Shown here piece by piece: positions 24,901 to 33,910 of a stretch of 64,000 nt of DNA (within the stretch, counting starts at the first letter, position 1; the number at the start of each line of letters is the position of its first letter). A program made the translations under genes and the position numbers. The notes beneath the pieces are model-generated. The model was given only the letters and a program-made list of their open reading frames with translations, was not told where the DNA came from and searched no databases. The DNA is taken from NCBI GenBank assembly GCA_963971225.1, contig OZ020269.1, positions 108,943,486-109,007,485 on the forward strand, written 5' to 3'. The DNA comes from Melieria omissa (lineage: Eukaryota; Arthropoda; Insecta; Diptera; Ulidiidae).

Positions 24901-27900
24901 GCATATATAGTACTAGCAGGGCCCAGTCAATGGACCCAATAAATTAAGTTTCTTCATACTACACTGTATGGGCGATGCCATGCCTCTTTTATGTAATGCC
25001 CAATCCATTCCTCCAATCGAAGGGTGTGACCAGGTTTCATTAATATGCGACTTACAATTCCAAAATTACGAAGAAAATTTTAGTCACAAAAAAATTCGCG
25101 CTTGTGAGATTTGGGTCGCTTGAAAAAGGCCACACTGGAAAGACACGTCTAAGCCATGATGCTGTATCAAATTTAAATGCTGTCCGATTTATAATTCCGA
25201 AGCTATTCCACATTAAAAACTTGGGTCCACCTATCGGATCGTTTTCGCACTATGTGGCTTACAGAACATTCCGTGAAAGATTCCGCTCAATCGGCTGTCT
25301 AGTTTTTGGGTTCTTCCGGCAGACATTCAGACAGACATGAACTTTTTGTATATAGATATTTGCTGCAATGACTCGCAAAATCTTTTGATATCCATATTGT
25401 TTTGCACAGATATATCACAGTTAATTTTTGTCATCATAATGGGCATTGCAAGAAGGCGTATACGGTGGGCGGGGTCAATCTTATATAGCCCATGTTTACT
25501 CCTTATGAAAAACGAAATCATTTTACATCAACATTGATGTACAGACATGTACCGTAGCTTTGTTTTATGAGTTTAGTGGGCGGGGATAGTGGGTGTGGCC
25601 GATTATAAGCCTATGTTTGCAGCAATGACTCGCTGAATCGTTTGTTACCCATATTGCAAATATATAATGGCTGATTTATTATAGTGGGCGTGACGAGAAA
25701 GCACATAAGGTGGGGGTGATCAGTCTTATATAGTCTATATTTACCCCTATGAAACAGAGTTATTTGATATCAATATTTAAATATTTACAGCACCGTAATT
25801 GCCTTACCCATATTGCCTTACAAAAGCTTACTATAATTGAGCTTTGTTACCATAGTGGGCGTAATAAGGGGGTTTAGTCAATTTCATTTTCCCCCACATA
25901 AAAAATGGTTTGGTGTTTATTTTTGAATGATTGTAGCTCAAAAAAGCAACGTCACTGTTGTTTTTATGTAATAAGTAGTAAGTAGTATAGATGTATGTAT
26001 GTATGTATGATGTAAAGCATTTGTTTTTAAGGGAATAGAACTTTCCATAGGGATAAACTGTTAAAGCAGCTGGCTCCTGAGTCAACACTGCCTTTAAATT
26101 ATTCAAGTTGATTGAAAATCGGTTTTCATCAGGAACAACAACCAAGGTGGTAATTTTCCAGAAATAATGTTTAAATATGAAGGGACTTCCAAATCAGAAC
26201 GAACAATTTAATCATTTTGCATTTTTGTAATTCTCACACCCTTGAACGACATTTGTTTTTAATTCAAATACTTTTATTTTGCAACGGACGGTACTTAGGA
26301 AAAGTGCTTTTAGGTGCACTTTCTGAAATATATGAGTTTGTTTCTTTTATAAAATTTATAAATTGTTGAAGACGACGGTTCAGAGAGATTGTTTACTTCA
26401 AGCGCAGTGGCTCAGCAGGTCAGCTGTTCGCGTACAAACACCTGTTTGTCGTCTGCATGTCTCGCGTCTGACCTATCGCAGAGGTGCGCGGCGTAGCAGT
26501 TGGTGGCGTGCGGCAACTGCCGGGTGCATAGCCACATGTTTATGTTTGAACCGTATCGATTGCTTCGAATTTCCGTTCCCATAAACCATAGAAAGCGTAA
26601 TCGTACCGTCGAGGTGTTCCCTGTTTCAAGGATCCGCAATCACGTCCAATTTTACCGGCTAAATTTCGGCTCTCATTGAAATAATTCACTCAATATTTGA
26701 TGTGCGCAATGACTTTGAAATCCTGTCAGCCTTTGCACCCTTGACATATTTAGTTGTTATTACTGCTACACAAACTGATTCCGCGCGCCGAGTTTATGCA
26801 TCTACGGGATATATAAAGTTGGCACAAGTACACTTAAGTATTTAGAACGTTAGTAAAATGAAATGAGAACTGGATACAATATTGTGAAAGTGACGCAAAA
26901 CTATCACTCCACACTTAAAATAGATTCTTCAATACGTACTCCAGCGGCTGTAAATATGTATGTGCTCGCCTGTTGTCAATGAAATTGTTCTCATTTTGAT
27001 ATCGAGTGTAACAAGTGGTTCTCGAGCTGCACGTCAAGTTTAAGTATGCACTCCCACAGCCACATACGCAGGAGGGCCGAAGGGATGAGATTGCGCAAGG
27101 CGTTCCCGCTCCTTTGGCGTGAAGTGCTTAAATATCCCGAAAGGCTAAGAAGTTTCCAGGCAACAATGAAAAGCTCTTTCATCATTTGAACTGCAGTCTC
27201 CGTCGCTCTTCTCATTTCGGACGTGCCATTCATACGACCCAGGACACGCGCTTCCTTGATGGGAACCGTGATTTATGTATTTATGCGCATACCAATGTGC
27301 GCAAAAGGAATGCATACATACTATACATACATACTAGGCATCGCAATCCCGGGATCCCGGGATCCCGGACTTTTTCCAGTCCCGAAAATCCCGGGATGAA
27401 AAGATTTGAATCCCGGGATTTTCGGGATTGCAAAAGATGCTTCAAAGTTCAAATGAAATAAATTTAAAAGCACAAAAACCCAATTCCTTATCTGAAGGAG
27501 GAGGGAGGGGATAGAGGGCGTCTTTTGCGAAAGGCTTATAATTATTTACTAAGCATTCAACCAGCAAGTGTTGAATCTGAAAGATGTTTTCTCTCAGCAG
27601 GGTTTATTTGCAATAAATTTCGCTCTAGATTAGAGGGCAAAACATTTAATGCCTTAGTAGTTTTAAGATCTCAGTTTTTAGTTAATCACAACGCTTAACT
27701 TTTTTATCGAAATAATCGAAGTAAAACTAAAAGTACTAACAAATTAACTATTTTATTTTTTTTATCAAATATGCGTATATATGTAGGTACTTTATGATAC
27801 ATTTGATGCAAAGCAATAAGTTATGTTTAAGTGTCATTTTTGGATAAAACAAAATGTTATCAAACTGAAGTTAAATGTCAAAAGAAAAACTTTTAAGTTA

Positions 27901-30900
27901 AACAAAATGTTGTCAAGGATGACTATGTTTATTTATTTGATTTAAATTCAAACTGACAATTTTGAATGTAATTGACAACTGATTGTAAATGACAACTGGA
28001 TTTTGGTGATGTGCCGCGCACAACCAACCACTTCGACGACTCAACACCGACTGCCTCCCTTTCCGCCTTACAATGTTATTAAATTCAAGATAAAAAATCT
28101 TAAAACTACCCCAAATGTGATTAAATTGTGTCCATTTTTATGGTAAATATATTATAAACAAGTATTTATGCAATTTGGTAAAATTGTTTTATTTAAAAAA
28201 TTTGTTATTTGAATCCCGGGATTAAATCCCGGGATCCCGGGATTTGACTTTTCAATCCCGAAAATCCCGGGATCGCAAAATGGCAAAAAATTGCGATCCC
28301 TAATACATACACATAACTGCATGGCAATCGAGAACGTTTTTACATCGGCAACAGCTAACCCCCTCAGATGGCCAACCATTAGCAATAATGCGTAATGCGT
28401 AGAAGCATCCAGGGCCGAACCTTTGACGTTTTCGTGTTCTGCAAGAAACTCAACGCTCGACGCTAAGTTGCCTCCCACAGAATGTCGACAATCTGACATA
28501 CTGATATAAGTATGTACATATATATTTGAGTTCATGTCTGTGCCTTTGTTTTGTTTTGTTTTGTTTTTTTTTGTAAGCCCGAATATACATAAATATATTG
28601 GAAGTAGAAAAGTTACTTAAAACAATTCAATTCAAATATTCATGTACAAATATTTTGCAATCATGTGGGCAATAGGCATGTCTGCACCGTATGGCACATT
28701 TGACATGTGAAGGTGAACTACTTTCATTTATTTGCATTAACAAACGCTAGAAAAAGATATTCGTATTTAGACTATGATTTTTTTTTTAAATAACGCCACA
28801 AAAATTTATTTAACGAGTTAAATAAACCGGTTTAAAAACAACATTTTCGACAGCTTCACTTAGTAATTGGCAAAAAATGCAGTCAATGCCATTTGAACCA
28901 GTTGCTTTTGTTGCATTGTCAGTACACGAGATCACAAATTAGGTATGGAACATAAAAAATTGGCATTTTTAAAAGTTTAATGCAGCGATCACTTTGGGTA
29001 TTGCGCTCGAAGAACGTTGAGTTAGCTACAATGGTGCTGTGGCTAAAGTGAGCGCTTTCGATTGGCTTTGAAATGTGACTCCGTGGCGCAACGGTAGCGC
29101 GTCTGACTCCAGATCAGAAGGTTGCGTGTTCAAATCACGTCGGGGTCAACTTGTGGGCCAAGTTCTAACTTTTTATTTTAATTTAATATAAGCATATCTT
29201 TTTCATTTTACAAAATATTAATGTTTAGAGTCCGACCGATTAATCGGCATCGGCATCGGCTAGTATCGGCCAATAAAATTGGTATCGGCATCGGCTAGTA
29301 TCGGCATCGGCCAAAAAAAAAAGAATCGGCATCGGCATCGGCTTCGGCCTTTTTTGGCCGATGCCACATCGGCTTTTTTTGGCCGATGCCACATCGGTTT
29401 TTTTGGTCGATTTTACGATTTTCGATTTTTTAATACGATTTTATTTGCAGCTGAATCGCACTGTCTTCCTTTTTCATATCTCGCTTTGTATATTTATTAC
29501 ATTTTTATTATACGTTACAAACCAGTGTTGCCTGATTAGGGGATTTCTCCTTAGATTTGTTTGGATTTTATGACAAATACTTAAGGGGACAATATTTTTC
29601 AGATATTTTTAATCTATTTTTGCTACATCAACACCTTGTTCAGCTATATTGGCTATTGGGTCTTTTGTTAATTGCTTGTGCCAAATAGAATGAGCAATTT
29701 TCATGAGATATTAATTTTGAATTCTGAATTTTCTTGTAATTTTATTTAGTTTTTAGTTGTTTATTTTCTCGTTTTCGTTTGTTAATTTGTGATAAATGTG
29801 ATGAAATGTATTATATATGTAATAGTTCCTTTTGTTGTTTTATAAAATAAGCTGTGTTTTTGATTGAATTCATTCGTGTTTTTTTTTCTATGGAATCGGC
29901 ATCGGCATCGGCCGATTTTCGGCCTTTTGACCGATTAATCGGCATCGGCTGATAATTGGCCGATGCCGATTAATCGGCATCGGCATCGGCCAACAAATTT
30001 GGTATCGGTCGGACTCTATTAATGTTTATAATATTACATTTTAGAAGCAACATTTATTTTGTAAAATACGAAGGGAAGACATTTCGAAATGTATTTAGTA
30101 ATGAAGACTAGTGAAATTTTTAATTAACATAATTATACAGTAACATGAATCAGAATGCAGTGCTTAAATTGGGACAAAATTGAGTTTTAGAGCCATCGTG
30201 TTCGGCGTGTCTACATTTATTTTGTATACATTTTCATGTTTGTGTCTCTGGTAGGATTACAATTTTCCATCGAAACCTAATAGCGGCACGACTACGGTTT
30301 CCGTGGCGCCGCCATTTAAGGGTGTCTTTAGATAGATCGACCAAAAATAAGTCGAAAATGAGGAATACAATTTTTCTATATCTCGCTTCGTTTTCGAGAT
30401 ATCGAAGTTTAAAATTTCGCTCAAAGTTTAATATTCGCGCTTTTTTTCGCAATCCCAGAGGTGCATACAGTTTTCCCGAAAGCCATAGTTTTCTTGGTAA
30501 TAAGTTTTTCCCAGGTGGCCGGCCTTCGGCCGGGCGCTAAAAAATAACCCTCATGGGAGTCACCACCACATTAGGCAACAGTCAGGTGTGCACAATATGG
30601 CAATATAAAAACTTTTAACCTCTATATCTCGAAAACGAAGCGAGATATCGAAAACTTTTTTTCATCATTTTCGATTTATTTTCGGTCAATCTATCTAAAA
30701 ACATCATCAAATGGCGGCGCCACGGAAACCGTAGTATCCCCCTAATAGCTTAAGTTATTTTTTAAATAATGTACATATGTATTTTTTTAGAATAGCACAT
30801 TACTTCTTAATGTTCACTTCCTAGCTTAAGTTAAGTGTTTTCCTATTATATTTTTTAGTTTGGAATAACCGATAACTCAATTTAGTATTACAACAATAAG

Positions 30901-33900
30901 AAATATTAATATTATTGCCCAAATCAACTTACGTCGTTAATGTTTTTAAATTTTCAGTAAGGAATAAGAACATTATCAAATCTTAAAAATGTTGCCAGAG
31001 GTGCACTTAAAATTTTTATCGAATGGCCTAACTAAACTTTTACTTGGTCTTACAGGTAATCAGAGCCTCGTTGTATTTGTCCCTGATAGCTTTTGACTAC
31101 GAATTAAAGAACTCACTGTTTTCAGAAAGTAAGTTAAAGATAACACTTCCTTCGAGTCTGTAAGAAAATGAAACAAAAACAAACTGATTTTTAGTGAGGA
31201 TTTGAAACTTTTAACTGCTCCCCTGAAAAAATTGGAAAACAGACATAGGCGGTTGTGACGTATTTAATGGCACAAACGTCACGCACGAAGTTTATTAAAA
31301 TCAAAAGCGACTTAAATTTCTTGTTAAACGTTATTTTTATTAAGTGGATATATTGAATTTAATTGTTATTCTACTTTATATAGATATATACATACATATT
31401 TTTGTATGTATTTCCGTCATAAAATTTTTATTTAAATTTAATTGTATTTCTCATTAACTTCTGTTCTTAGAGCCAGCCTACTAAATTTTTAACTTCGAAG
31501 TGACACTGGTTCGGATTGATGAGAGAATAGAGACATAAGCTTGCTGAAAGTACTTTGAGAGCAAACAAGTGAAAAGCTTTTGAGATAGAAAACTCAATGT
31601 TGAGTGTTTTTTGCATTGAACAATGGTTTGAGCTTGTATAGGTCATTGGAGCAATGAAGAACATATGACTCCGTGGCGCAACGGTAGCGCGTCTGACTCC
31701 AGATCAGAAGGTTGCGTGTTCAAATCACGTCGGGGTCAGTGTTGGCTATCATTTTTTTTCAAAAGTTCGATGATCTTTTTTCTCGTACTTTTTTATACAT
31801 TCATTTTAATATTTTACATTTGTCATAATGTGATAAATGTAAACGAAATTTAGATACTTCTCTATTCAATTTAGTCTTTAGTGCCAGCAGTGTCCTTTTT
31901 TATTTTTTTAATTATTTATATATTATTTAGTATAGTATATTTATAAGTTTCTCTTTATAAAACAAAAATGTAAGCCCATCTCAAATTACGTCTATTTGAA
32001 CGTGTGGAATCATGGTACAGTAGCAACTCGGTAAAAGCAACCCTCGATTTGCGCAACTCCTCGATTATCGCAACCACCGAATTTTATACATTATAGACTC
32101 AGTACGCAGTTGCTGCCGAAAAAACCTCAATAATCGCAACTTTTTCTTCGTCTTATTTTCTTTTTGTGGAGTAGAGTGGCAGTTGATGTCCCGTGTCTCT
32201 CTCTAGTTTCTTTAAATCAGTAAACTAAATTGTTATCAAACTGTTTTGTTAATTAAAGCCTTTTTAAGAAATGTTTGGAGTTCTTGTTTCTGTTTGATTT
32301 TTCTTAAACACAATGAATGTGATTAGTTTAAGTTCTTTTTTTTTGTAATACAACAAAATATGAATAAAATAATAATTAATTCTAATGAAACCCTTATAAA
32401 ACTTTGTGAAAATTGCAAATTTTCATACAAAAATTTTGACTCGATAATAGCAACAAACTCGGTAGTTGCAACTGCCCCTGTCAATAATCGGTTGCTTTTA
32501 CCGAGTCGCTACTGTATTGTATTTTGATTTGATCTATGAATTGTTTTCATTTTGTTTATACAGTCGTTTCTGGGTATAGTGAACACCCTATATAGTCAAC
32601 ACCTCGATATGTTGAACACCCAAATTTTGACATAGAGCATCTAAATATTGAAGAAACTTTTGAAAGCTATTTCAAGCAAAATCAAAACGTGTATATTGAG
32701 CATATAAACGAGTTTTTGAACAAAAATGTTAACCTTGATATAGTGAACAACCTCAATACTGTGAACAGGCCTTGAAATAATTAGTTCACTATATCCAGAC
32801 ACGACCGTATTATGATTTTGCTTAAATAAAAATGGAGGGTGGTTCCATATTTTCTAACACAATTTGATTTTGACAATTTGCTGATGACACTTTTGACAAA
32901 ACTCGTGTCGCCCTGTGGTAAACATCGACCATTCACGCGCAAATTCCAGCTGATGAGTGCTATTTATAGTCTTTTATTAGATTACTGTTTTGCTTATTAT
33001 ACTGTGGAAATTACTTTGAATATGTATACACAAGTCAATAGTGTATTAATGGGTTCATATTTTATTTTCATACGAAAGTGGCTTTTGATACTGCAAATCA
33101 CGCATAAATAATTGTGAATGAGTCTAAAGTTGAGCTGCACAAGCTTAAGAAGCTGGTTTGACTAGATGTTGATAGTTGACTCCGTGGCGCAACGGTAGCG
33201 CGTCTGACTCCAGATCAGAAGGTTGCGTGTTCAAATCACGTCGGGGTCACATGGTGCTGCCCTGTTTTTTGTTTCTTCTTGTTTTTTTTTTTAATTAGAA
33301 AAAATTACTTACTAAATATTTCTTCACTAAACCCCTTTTCCCCCTTATTTAATTTCTTTTGTAGATGTGCTTAATGGTGCCGTATTCGACGAGGATCACG
33401 ACGAGATGGTCGTCGTTAAGGACATTGAAATGTTCTCGATGTGCGAGCACCACCTGGTGCCATTCTACGGCAAAGTATCCATTGGCTATTTGCCTTGCAA
33501 TAAAATTTTGGGCTTGAGTAAACTGGCCAGGTAGAGATTTTAATGAGTAGTTCAAGTAGTCGAGGCCAATTTTTAAATGTTTCTTCCCGCCAGAATTGTG
33601 GAGATTTTTTCACGGCGCCTGCAGGTACAGGAGCGTTTGACCAAACAAATAGCGGTAGCCGTTACGCAGGCGGTGCAACCGGCCGGTGTCGCTGTGGTAG
33701 TCGAAGGAGTGTAAGTATAAGAACTACGAATAAGCAGGCCGTCTTAATTCTTACTTCTGTCTCGCCTGTTTACATTTCAGACACATGTGTATGGTGATGC
33801 GTGGCGTACAAAAAATCAACAGCAAAACTGTCACATCCACCATGTTGGGCGTTTTCCGAGACGATCCGAAGACTAGAGAGGAGTTTTTAAACTTGGTGAA

Positions 33901-33910
33901 CAGCAAGTGA
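15735..33910 (+). CDS. Pu: Punch: GTP cyclohydrolase I
   Basis: The enzyme converts GTP to 7,8-dihydroneopterin triphosphate and formate. This is the first and rate-limiting step for tetrahydrobiopterin (catecholamine and serotonin synthesis) and for pteridine eye pigments; it acts as a cytosolic homodecamer. The catalytic body is split over 23845-24054, 33365-33530, 33594-33710 and 33781-33910. Two alternative first exons join it in the same phase: 15735-15966 (284-aa protein) and 22610-22964 (325 aa). Zinc-site motifs are intact: Cys and His in [11 protein letters not shown] and Cys in [11 protein letters not shown]. Other conserved blocks are [40 protein letters not shown] and [12 protein letters not shown]. 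The stop is TGA at 33910. The N-terminal parts are regulatory in fly Punch and differ between isoforms. From memory the sequence is nearly identical to the Drosophila protein through the body. Confidence 0.95.
19452..19994 (+). mobile_element. Internally deleted mariner element (543 bp)
   Basis: Terminal inverted repeats of 34 bp begin CGAGGGCGGGTCAATAAGT, differ at a single position between the ends, and are flanked by TA on both sides. Inside, a short N-terminal start (MEKSEFR, from 19632) is fused directly to the C-terminal third of a mariner transposase in another frame, so the middle has been lost. The small divergence between the ends implies fairly recent activity in this lineage. It can only move if a full-length copy elsewhere supplies transposase. 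Confidence 0.92.
19642..19929 (+). pseudogene. Mariner transposase C-terminal remnant
   Basis: It encodes about 95 residues, including [19 protein letters not shown], the last Asp-containing motif of the mariner D,D34D catalytic triad, and ends at GDYVEK before TAA. The first two catalytic aspartates and the DNA-binding half are missing, so it is non-functional. The junction with the N-terminal start codon lies near 19650. Confidence 0.9.
22610..22964 (+). CDS. Pu: Punch alternative first coding exon (downstream)
   Basis: It begins [20 protein letters not shown] and continues [20 protein letters not shown], which I recognise as the N-terminus of a fly Punch isoform. It ends [13 protein letters not shown] plus one base at a GGTGTGTG donor, phase 1. 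Codons are G/C-ended, unlike the flanks. The Ser/Thr-rich region looks like a phosphorylation-rich regulatory segment (inference). Confidence 0.92.
22965..23844 (+). other. Pu: Punch intron between downstream first exon and common exon
   Basis: This 880-bp intron runs from GTGTGT to CTTTACAG. I see no other feature in it. Confidence 0.7.
23845..24054 (+). CDS. Pu: Punch common exon, start of catalytic domain
   Basis: It follows TTGTCTTTACAG. It encodes [20 protein letters not shown], the conserved [19 protein letters not shown] block and [21 protein letters not shown]. It ends in phase 1 at a perfect GTAAGT donor. Both first exons are in phase with it. Confidence 0.95.
25104..25880. repeat. 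Degenerate tandem repeat, about 255-bp unit
   Basis: A unit containing TTTGCTGCAATGACTCGC, CCATATTG, a GTGGGCG box and CTTATATAGCCCATGTTTAC recurs about 255 bp later in altered form (TTTGCAGCAATGACTCGC, TATAGTGGGCG, CTTATATAGTCTATATTTAC). A third, poorer unit follows near 25783-25880. The flank from 25104 may belong to the same element. The class is unknown. Confidence 0.5.
27335..28302 (+). mobile_element. hAT element relic, family B, copy 2 (968 bp)
   Basis: It is flanked by a perfect 8-bp direct repeat, ATACATAC, at 27327-27334 and 28303-28310. The ends TAGGCATCGCAATCC and the complement of TTGCGATCCCTA form an inverted repeat. Subterminal regions at both sides are arrays of CCCGGGAT in both orientations, as in 13011-13776. 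It retains the C-terminal dimerisation segment of a hAT transposase, which confirms the superfamily. Confidence 0.88.
27522..27698 (+). pseudogene. hAT transposase C-terminal dimerisation fragment
   Basis: One frame reads [20 protein letters not shown] and then [20 protein letters not shown] before a TAA at 27698. This is the characteristic hAT C-terminal pattern (P-x-S-x-x-ER-x-F-S, then RxxL). No start codon or upstream catalytic domain remains within the element, so it is a remnant. Confidence 0.8.
28539..28565. repeat. TTTTG simple repeat
   Basis: A short run of TTTTG units is followed by a T run. Confidence 0.7.
29077..29148 (+). tRNA. tRNA-Trp (CCA), copy 1
   Basis: This is a 72-nt cloverleaf: acceptor arm GACTCCG/CGGGGTC with one wobble pair, D arm GCGC/GCGC, anticodon arm TCTGA/TCAGA with loop CTCCAGA (anticodon CCA), T arm with TTCAAAT loop, and discriminator A. 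Internal A and B boxes are intact and a T run follows within 20 nt. There is no intron. It lies inside the large Punch intron, same strand. Confidence 0.96.
29226..30018. mobile_element. hAT-like MITE, family A, copy 2 (793 bp)
   Basis: Termini TAGAGTCCGACCGAT and its complement are perfect 15-bp inverted repeats, flanked by an 8-bp direct repeat TTAATGTT (29218-29225 and 30019-30026). Subterminal regions are arrays of ATCGGC/GCCGAT hexamers in both orientations, able to fold extensively. The middle is AT-rich without a transposase. TAGAG fits the hAT YARNG end rule. It sits 77 bp after tRNA copy 1. Confidence 0.85.
30283..30740. mobile_element. Fold-back element with long inverted repeats, Mutator-like (458 bp)
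   Basis: Two arms of about 120 bp are inverted copies: CTACGGTTTCCGTGGCGCC with GCCATTT near the left, and the complement near the right, continuing through a TAGATAGATYGACC block and a TATCTCGCTTCGTTTTCGAG block. A 9-bp direct repeat, CCTAATAGC, flanks it (30274-30282 and 30741-30749). Nine-bp duplications with long terminal inverted repeats suggest a Mutator-like element. There is no ORF. Confidence 0.75.
31667..31738 (+). tRNA. tRNA-Trp (CCA), copy 2
   Basis: It is identical over all 72 nt to the copies at 29077 and 33178, with unrelated 5' flank. It is followed by a T8 run in the polymerase III terminator position. It lies in the large Punch intron, same strand. Confidence 0.96.
32018..32514. 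mobile_element. TA-inserting MITE, pogo-like (497 bp)
   Basis: Inverted ends begin CAGTAGCAACTCGGTAAAAG and match over 25 bp with one difference; TA lies on both sides. The interior repeats GCAAC-type motifs (CTCGATTATCGCAACC). There is no transposase. Confidence 0.8.
32561..32807. mobile_element. TA-inserting MITE, pogo-like (247 bp)
   Basis: Inverted ends CAGTCGTTTCTGGGTATAGT and the complement of ACTATATCCAGACACGACCG match except for three positions, and TA lies on both sides. The interior repeats TAGTGAACA/GTTGAACA motifs. It sits only 46 bp after the previous MITE. Confidence 0.78.
33178..33249 (+). tRNA. tRNA-Trp (CCA), copy 3
   Basis: This is the third identical 72-nt copy, ending 115 bp before a Punch exon. 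A T6 run follows as terminator. Identity of the gene bodies with unrelated flanks suggests gene conversion or strong selection rather than a recent large duplication. Confidence 0.96.
33365..33530 (+). CDS. Pu: Punch exon with zinc-site Cys-His motif
   Basis: It follows TTTCTTTTGTAG. It encodes [20 protein letters not shown], then [15 protein letters not shown], which carries the Cys and His that bind catalytic zinc, and ends [10 protein letters not shown] in phase 2 at GTAGAG. Confidence 0.95.
33594..33710 (+). CDS. Pu: Punch exon, helix of the catalytic barrel
   Basis: It follows TTCTTCCCGCCAG after a 63-bp intron. It encodes [18 protein letters not shown] and then the [13 protein letters not shown] strand. 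It ends in phase 2 at GTAAGT. Confidence 0.95.
33781..33910 (+). CDS. Pu: Punch terminal exon
   Basis: It follows a TTTACATTTCAG acceptor after a 70-bp intron. It encodes [19 protein letters not shown] (third zinc ligand Cys) and [18 protein letters not shown] before TGA. Confidence 0.95.

Larger units (their letters stand above)
24055..33364 (+). other. Pu: Large Punch intron (9.3 kb) with tRNAs and transposons
   Basis: The intron runs from GTAAGT to TTTCTTTTGTAG. It contains three identical tRNA-Trp genes, a degenerate tandem repeat, two hAT-like elements, a MULE-like fold-back and two TA-inserting MITEs. Outside these I see no exon. RNA polymerase III genes inside a polymerase II intron, all in the same orientation, are notable. 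Confidence 0.8.

Noticed and set aside
26398..26430. A-box-like TGGCTCAGCAGG suggesting a tRNA or SINE head
   Set aside because: No B box at the right distance and no cloverleaf; not called.
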